From JABMMZ01 sp044373665 (GTDB lineage Bacteria > Bacteroidota > Bacteroidia > NS11-12g > UBA955): a stretch of 10,728 nucleotides of DNA. Below, in pieces: positions 7,318 through 10,728 of this stretch. The notes under the pieces were generated by a model, which worked only from the letters and a program-made list of their open reading frames with translations, did not search any database and was not told the origin of the DNA. The position numbers and the translations under genes are program-made. The stretch's first letter is position 1. Every line of letters begins with the position of its first letter. The stretch spans positions 1 to 10,728 of the forward strand of contig JBIPNH010000076.1 in the NCBI GenBank assembly GCA_044373665.1, read 5' to 3'.

Positions 7318-7989
7318 ATGATTAAACTCATCATTATAAACAAGTCTACTGAACAAGCCGAGGATTTAAAAGTAACATTGGGACTCTATTACTTTGTACA
7401 AGGCTGTTTCAATACTTATGAAAAGTTAATTGACAACCAAGACATTAAATCAAAAAAAACACTCACAGATATTATTATCTATTGCAATAAAGATGTTAAT
7501 GAATTGACCCAAATAAAGAAAGAATTTAAAAGTTCAAATATCATTATTTACAATGACTTAGATAACGATAAACTCTTGTTTAATTCCATACAAATGGGTA
7601 TTACAAACTTTGTACACCACTCTCAAAAAAAGAATGAGTTATTGGATATTATCGAAGTGGTAAGCATGGGTGGATGTTACATAAGCAATTCTGTTACATA
7701 CAAACTGTTTACTTACATAAAAGAAATAAATGAATTGATGTTAGGAAAATCAATAATGCATTACGACACTTTATCAAAGAGAGAAAGATCTGTATTTGAA
7801 TTACTTTTAATTGGCATTTCTTATAAGGACATTGCTAAGAAACTCTGTATTTCAATAGATACAATAAGAAAGCATATCAGCCGAATATACAAAAAACTAA
7901 AAATACACAGCAAGGGGGAACTTTACAATTTGCATTACAACGTACAAGCTAAATCAAAACAATACCATAGACTAAGCTATCAAAATTAA
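7318..7989 (+). CDS. LuxR/NarL-type regulator with degenerate receiver domain (223 aa)
   Basis: A DNA-binding transcription regulator. Residues about 150-205 are a LuxR/GerE helix-turn-helix: LSKRERSVFELLLIGISYKDIAKKL opens it and the recognition region includes SIDTIRKHISRIYKKL. Residues 1-125 have receiver-domain layout, but the phosphorylation site is lost. The acidic pair after the first strand is replaced by NK (IIINKS, 5-10), and the position of the phospho-acceptor Asp (DIIIYCNKD, 51-59) holds Cys56. The usual Lys near 100 is also not evident (NFVHHSQKK). It is therefore probably controlled by something other than aspartyl phosphorylation, such as expression level, dimer partner or ligand. 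It is the first of three same-strand regulator genes, divergent from the surface operon across the repeat-containing region. The start is preceded by an A-rich leader. Base composition is strongly AT-rich. Confidence 0.9.
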   Translation: MIKLIIINKSTEQAEDLKVTLGLYYFVQGCFNTYEKLIDNQDIKSKKTLTDIIIYCNKDVNELTQIKKEFKSSNIIIYNDLDNDKLLFNSIQMGITNFVHHSQKKNELLDIIEVVSMGGCYISNSVTYKLFTYIKEINELMLGKSIMHYDTLSKRERSVFELLLIGISYKDIAKKLCISIDTIRKHISRIYKKLKIHSKGELYNLHYNVQAKSKQYHRLSYQN

Positions 7990-8015
7990 TTAAAAACAAT
8001 AAAATCATCTTTATC

Positions 8016-8606
8016 ATGAATACTTCAAGAAAAATTAAACAAGATTCAAAGACGCCATTTTACAATATTTGTATTGTAGACAAATCTAACATTTTTGCGC
8101 TAGGACTAAAAAAAAGCATAGAAAAAAGCCTTAATAAAAACGCAAATTCTTTTGTATCATTTCATCAATGCATTGATGAAACTAACCCTTTAGATATAAA
8201 CCCAATTGATATTCTTTTTATTGATTACGACGACTTATTACTCCCTCATTTTAAAAGTATATTTGCTAAAATGAAGAAAAACAATCCAAGTATGAAATTG
8301 ATTATATCATCAAATGAATTATTAAATATCGATTTTATAAAACTTTACGCATACAATATCAATGGTTTGTTTCCCAAAAGCTTAAGTGTAAAATCTTTTA
8401 ACATTTATTTTAAACGCGTATTGGCTCAATCGATGTACATCGACCACAATTCTATCGGAAATGTTATTGCTGTAGAAAAAAAACAAAAATTAAAATTCTA
8501 TTATAAATCGGTTTCGCTTCAAAATTTGGAACTGATTCAACAACGATACAATCAATATATGCCTTATTTCGTAAACAAAGAGCATGTGTCGTTTGTTGAA
8601 CAATAA
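8016..8606 (+). CDS. Receiver-like protein lacking an output domain (196 aa)
   Basis: Starts 26 bp after the preceding regulator and is probably in the same operon. Residues about 16-140 fit a NarL-type receiver: ICIVDKSNIFALGL at the first strand (Asp22 kept, second acidic residue changed to Lys23), PIDILFIDYDD with candidate phospho-acceptor Asp70, LIISS with Ser98/Ser99, and GLFPKS with Lys121. The core phosphorylation residues are thus mostly present, unlike in its neighbour. After the linker-like stretch RVLAQSMYIDHNS, where a LuxR helix-turn-helix should follow, there are only about 50 residues (ending NKEHVSFVEQ), with no recognisable HTH motif. The 45 bp before the next gene are too few for a frameshifted HTH, so the output domain is truly absent. 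It may act as a phosphate sink, heterodimer partner or decayed paralogue of the 7318 gene. Confidence 0.82.
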   Translation: MNTSRKIKQDSKTPFYNICIVDKSNIFALGLKKSIEKSLNKNANSFVSFHQCIDETNPLDINPIDILFIDYDDLLLPHFKSIFAKMKKNNPSMKLIISSNELLNIDFIKLYAYNINGLFPKSLSVKSFNIYFKRVLAQSMYIDHNSIGNVIAVEKKQKLKFYYKSVSLQNLELIQQRYNQYMPYFVNKEHVSFVEQ

Positions 8607-8651
8607 TAATTATGTTCATTTTCATAAACCTAATTCAAACAATAACTAAAA

Positions 8652-9386
8652 ATGTCAATCTTTAGTGCAATCATTATAGACGATCAAAAAGAGGCAATTG
8701 AATCCTTAAGTAAAATGATTGCTCATTTTTTCAATGAGGATATTAAAATAATAGGCACCTTTGAATCTGGTGAAGAAGCCATTACTTTTTTATCTGAGAC
8801 TGAATCCAATATAATTTTTATTGACATGGAAATGCCCGGATTAAATGGCCTAGAAACCATAAATTTGTTACCCAATAATCTTAAATCAAAAATTATTGTT
8901 GTTTCGGGAAAGGAGAAATACGCTATTAATGCATTGAAGAATAATGTATATGATTATATACTAAAACCTCTATCTATTTCTGATTTTAAAATCCTTATTG
9001 AAAGACTAAGAAATGAAAACGAAATAAACAATTCTAAAAACGAACAATTAAAATCAAATACTATTATTATTGACTGTAAAACAAAAACCTACTTTTTGGA
9101 TTTTACGCTTATTAATCACATTCAGTCAATAGCATCTCATACTATCATTTATTCACAAAATAAAGAAATATTAATTCCCAAAACCTTAAAGTATTTTGAA
9201 GAAATTCTCCCCAAAACTCTTTTCTTCGCTCCCCACAGGAGCCATATTGTTAATTTAAACTTTGTTAAAGAACTCCGTAAGTCCGAAGACAATAATGTTA
9301 TTATGTTCTTAAAAGATTACACCCAAATAGAAATGTCCAAAAAGAAAAAGGCTAGTTTTATGTCTCAGTTTAAGTATAAGTTTTAG
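8652..9386 (+). CDS. LytTR-family response regulator (LytR/AlgR type, 244 aa)
   Basis: A complete two-domain response regulator. The receiver (residues 1-120) has the full phosphorylation set: Asp10/Asp11 (AIIIDDQ), phospho-acceptor Asp58 (IIFIDMEMPGLNG), Ser85 (IIVVSGK) and Lys105 (DYILKPL). Residues about 136-240 form a LytTR DNA-binding domain, with the typical HIQSIASHTIIYSQ, FFAPHRSHIVNLNFV and IEMSKKKKASF segments. LytTR proteins bind pairs of short direct repeats upstream of targets, often genes for surface or extracellular products, and in Bacteroidota are usually paired with a LytS/YehU-type histidine kinase. No kinase gene is in the window. It lies 45 bp after the receiver-only gene, with a start region AATAACTAAAA lacking a Shine-Dalgarno sequence. 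The repeat-containing region upstream of the cluster is a plausible but untested target. Confidence 0.93.
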   Translation: MSIFSAIIIDDQKEAIESLSKMIAHFFNEDIKIIGTFESGEEAITFLSETESNIIFIDMEMPGLNGLETINLLPNNLKSKIIVVSGKEKYAINALKNNVYDYILKPLSISDFKILIERLRNENEINNSKNEQLKSNTIIIDCKTKTYFLDFTLINHIQSIASHTIIYSQNKEILIPKTLKYFEEILPKTLFFAPHRSHIVNLNFVKELRKSEDNNVIMFLKDYTQIEMSKKKKASFMSQFKYKF

Positions 9387-9410
9387 TTAAACCTTTTAAA
9401 CGAATTAAGC

Positions 9411-9446
9411 TGTTGTTGGTCTCGGCTAAGTCTAGACCAACTAACA
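9411..9446 (+). terminator. 12-bp hairpin after the regulator operon
   Basis: TGTT plus GTTGGTCT pairs with AGACCAAC plus AACA, with one bulged T (9442) and an 11-base loop. It begins 25 bp after the LytTR gene stop. No T tract follows (CACAAAAAG), so it is a 3'-end hairpin or factor-assisted terminator rather than a classic intrinsic one. Confidence 0.5.
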
Positions 9447-9551
9447 CACAAAAAGTCTTTATAACCAGGTTGAATTAGCTTTAATTTATTAAACTATAGA
9501 TTTTTAAAATCAACACCAACTAATTAGAACCCATGGGTTCTGATCCCTCAA

Positions 9552-9587
9552 GCAAAAAAAAACAGGCGATTAGCCTGTTTGTTTTGC
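9552..9587. terminator. Strong bidirectional intrinsic terminator
   Basis: AAACAGGC (9560-9567) and GCCTGTTT (9573-9580) form a perfect 8-bp stem around a 5-base loop. An A-run on the left and TTTGTTTT on the right give a T tract on either strand; the minus-strand transcript ends in nine T. It lies between convergent units, so it can end regulator readthrough (+) and both Fic and small-RNA transcription (-). Confidence 0.85.
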
Positions 9588-9727
9588 GGGGAAAGAGGAT
9601 TATGAACCATAACCACTAAACTCCTGTATATCAAATATTTTACTTCTCTATTTCTCTTTGGAAACCCCCTTAGAAACCAAGCAGCCAAAAGGGGGGCTTG
9701 ATTGTCCAATTTTGATTTCTTTAGGTG
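9552..9727 (-). ncRNA. Candidate small structured RNA, about 175 nt
   Basis: No convincing protein lies in this gap, but the minus strand has the parts of a small RNA gene: a possible promoter (TATCTTTG at 9738-9731), a structured body and a strong intrinsic terminator (9552-9587). In the body, CCCCC-TT (9665-9671) can pair with AA-GGGGG (9689-9695). Alternatively CTCTTT plus CCCC (9654-9659, 9665-9668) can pair with AAAGAG plus GGGG (9592-9597, 9588-9591), leaving a 5-base bulge. The two pairings use the same C-run and so exclude each other, which is compatible with a switching RNA. GGTTATG/CATAATC near 9599-9616 can form another small hairpin. I do not recognise a known family. It could instead be the 3' UTR of the Fic transcript. 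Confidence 0.35.
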
Positions 9728-9730
9728 CCA

Positions 9731-9738
9731 CAAAGATA
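9731..9738 (-). promoter_or_regulatory. Possible Bacteroidota -7 promoter element
   Basis: Minus-strand TATCTTTG fits the phylum's TAnnTTTG consensus exactly. At the expected -33 position, about 20 bp upstream, only TTATG is present, a poor match to TTTG. The predicted transcript would start near 9724-9728 and run left to the terminator at 9552. Confidence 0.4.
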
Positions 9739-9754
9739 ATGAACCTAATAATTT

Positions 9755-9777
9755 ATCATAATGACTTATGATTTTTT
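9755..9777 (+). terminator. Weak AT-rich hairpin followed by T-run
   Basis: ATCATAA and TTATGAT form a perfect 7-bp stem around TGAC, followed by six T in total. All pairs but two are A/T, so it is thermodynamically weak. It could be a backup terminator for plus-strand readthrough before the Fic gene, or chance in AT-rich DNA. Confidence 0.25.
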
Positions 9778-9798
9778 AACCCACTCATTAAATTCGCA

Positions 9799-10725
9799 TT
9801 AACGTGTCTTTATTTTCAATATCACATCTGAATCTTCGATAAATGCATTGCATGAAGTTAAATACACTTGCATGTCATCCATATTCTCTGAATATACATT
9901 CGCACTAAACTCGTGAGCACGTTGTAACATTTTGATATAAGTATCGCATTTCCGTTGTTTCGTAAATTTCTTCAATGCTCCCATATAATCCTCCCTAAAT
10001 ACTGTAGGGATAATTATTTTTGACTGTCCAGCTTTTACCAACTCCGCATTCATCATCACGCGTGCTATTCGACCATTTCCGTCCAAGAAAGGATGTACCT
10101 CACTCATAACGAACATAATGTATGCAGCTTTGGCAAATGGATGATCTAGTGCACTGTAATAATCAAAGCTCTGTACTAAAGTCCCACTTACTAAATTAAA
10201 ATCTACAAACGCGGTGCTTCCAGCAAAATTATTTTTGTCTTTAAAAAGACCTGGGGTTTTATCAACTCTCTTACTCAGCAATATCGAATGTCGAAAAGCT
10301 ATTATTTTCAAAAACTCTTCAGGCGTTGAAGGCGTAAGTTCCATTTCCTTTTTATTAGAAACTATCTGATACGTTCCTAATACATCATGACTATCATCGT
10401 TTCTCGATGGAATTGGCTTGTTGCTTTGAATGATTTGTTTTGCTTCATCAATCTCAAATACGGTTCCTTCAATGTAATTTGAAAAATAGCTTTCGAAAAA
10501 TGCAAAATTTCTAAAAGATGTGGGAGTAGTATTTTTCTCCTCTCGATATGGGAATTCTATTTGCTGTAATTCACGGAATAAAGTTTCAAATAATTCCATC
10601 CTTGCAGGATCGTAGGGCTTTCCAAATGCCCTCGCTTTTGCAAGAGGTGAACTTAATATTTTTGATGTTTTTGTCGTTAACAAGGCGCTAATCAAGCGGT
10701 TTAATTTTTCAAACTCCTTTTGCAT
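9799..10725 (-). CDS. Fic-domain protein, class II (probable AMP-transferase, 308 aa)
   Basis: Fic proteins transfer AMP (sometimes other phosphate-containing groups) onto hydroxyl side chains of target proteins. The active-site motif HPFLDGNGRIAR is intact at residues 211-222, with catalytic His211. The inhibitory motif (S/T)xxxE(G/N) is present upstream as SNYIEG (82-87), so Glu86 should hold the enzyme in an autoinhibited state; this N-terminal placement defines class II Fic proteins. The segment around 158-176 (PGLFKDKNNFAGS...) fits the target-binding flap region. The C-terminal 60 residues have no motif I recognise. No separate antitoxin is needed for class II, and none is seen downstream. 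The ATG at 10725 lies 3 bases from the window edge and the frame remains open (GGT), so the true start could be further upstream. It converges on the regulator cluster and is probably unrelated to it. Confidence 0.9.
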   Translation of the reverse strand: MQKEFEKLNRLISALLTTKTSKILSSPLAKARAFGKPYDPARMELFETLFRELQQIEFPYREEKNTTPTSFRNFAFFESYFSNYIEGTVFEIDEAKQIIQSNKPIPSRNDDSHDVLGTYQIVSNKKEMELTPSTPEEFLKIIAFRHSILLSKRVDKTPGLFKDKNNFAGSTAFVDFNLVSGTLVQSFDYYSALDHPFAKAAYIMFVMSEVHPFLDGNGRIARVMMNAELVKAGQSKIIIPTVFREDYMGALKKFTKQRKCDTYIKMLQRAHEFSANVYSENMDDMQVYLTSCNAFIEDSDVILKIKTR

Positions 10726-10728
10726 ACC

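Noticed and set aside
9585..9625. tRNA-like stretch (GCGGGGA...GAGGATTATGAACC) on the minus strand
   Set aside because: It resembles a tRNA 3' end at first sight, but the T-loop has an extra base, the T-stem does not pair properly, and no matching 5' acceptor strand or anticodon arm is found.
9548..9733. 61-aa open frame on the minus strand
   Set aside because: It starts with TTG within the predicted promoter area, runs through the terminator hairpin and has no recognisable features. The RNA interpretation fits better.

Overview
The window looks like chromosomal DNA of a member of the Bacteroidota (Bacteroidetes), probably close to the Flavobacteriia/Cytophagia. The evidence is a C-terminal type IX secretion (T9SS) sorting module on one surface protein, a surface-protein module of the kind common in this phylum, A-rich start regions without Shine-Dalgarno sequences, a possible TAnnTTTG promoter element and AT-rich regulatory genes. 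No taxonomic marker gene is present, so this is an inference.

Layout, left to right. (1) 1-809 (-): the 5' part of a secreted, beta-rich surface protein gene that runs off the left edge. (2) 810-1429: an intergenic region, most of which (about 831-1352) is a diverged copy of the region at 6682-7220. (3) 1430-6693 (-): a two-gene surface-protein operon with 11 bp between the genes. The first gene (1157 aa) combines a LamG domain apparently inserted into a sulfatase-modifying-factor (FGE-like) fold, an Ig-like segment and a long glycine-rich tail. The second (592 aa) carries a T9SS sorting domain and a module shared with the left-edge protein. (4) 6694-7317: the divergent intergenic region with the second repeat copy. 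(5) 7318-9386 (+): three consecutive response-regulator genes: a LuxR/NarL type with a degenerate receiver, a receiver-like protein without an output domain, and a complete LytTR-type regulator. No histidine kinase is visible. (6) 9387-9798: a convergent intergenic region with hairpins, a strong bidirectional terminator and a candidate small RNA on the minus strand. (7) 9799-10725 (-): a class II Fic (AMP-transferase family) gene.

The most interesting structure is the control DNA. The same roughly 530-bp sequence lies upstream of both minus-strand surface-protein transcription units. Its start-proximal 180 bp is about 95% identical between copies and extends through a possible start codon, and a further-upstream part contains an inverted version of the same element facing the response-regulator genes. 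A reasonable hypothesis is a local circuit in which the atypical regulators control the surface genes and themselves through this shared element. This is inferred from arrangement and repeat structure only.

The surface operon is clearly more GC-rich than the regulators and the left-edge gene. Gly/Ala-rich coding and phage- or marine-type LamG and glycine-rich modules may explain some of this, but acquisition or recombination is also possible.
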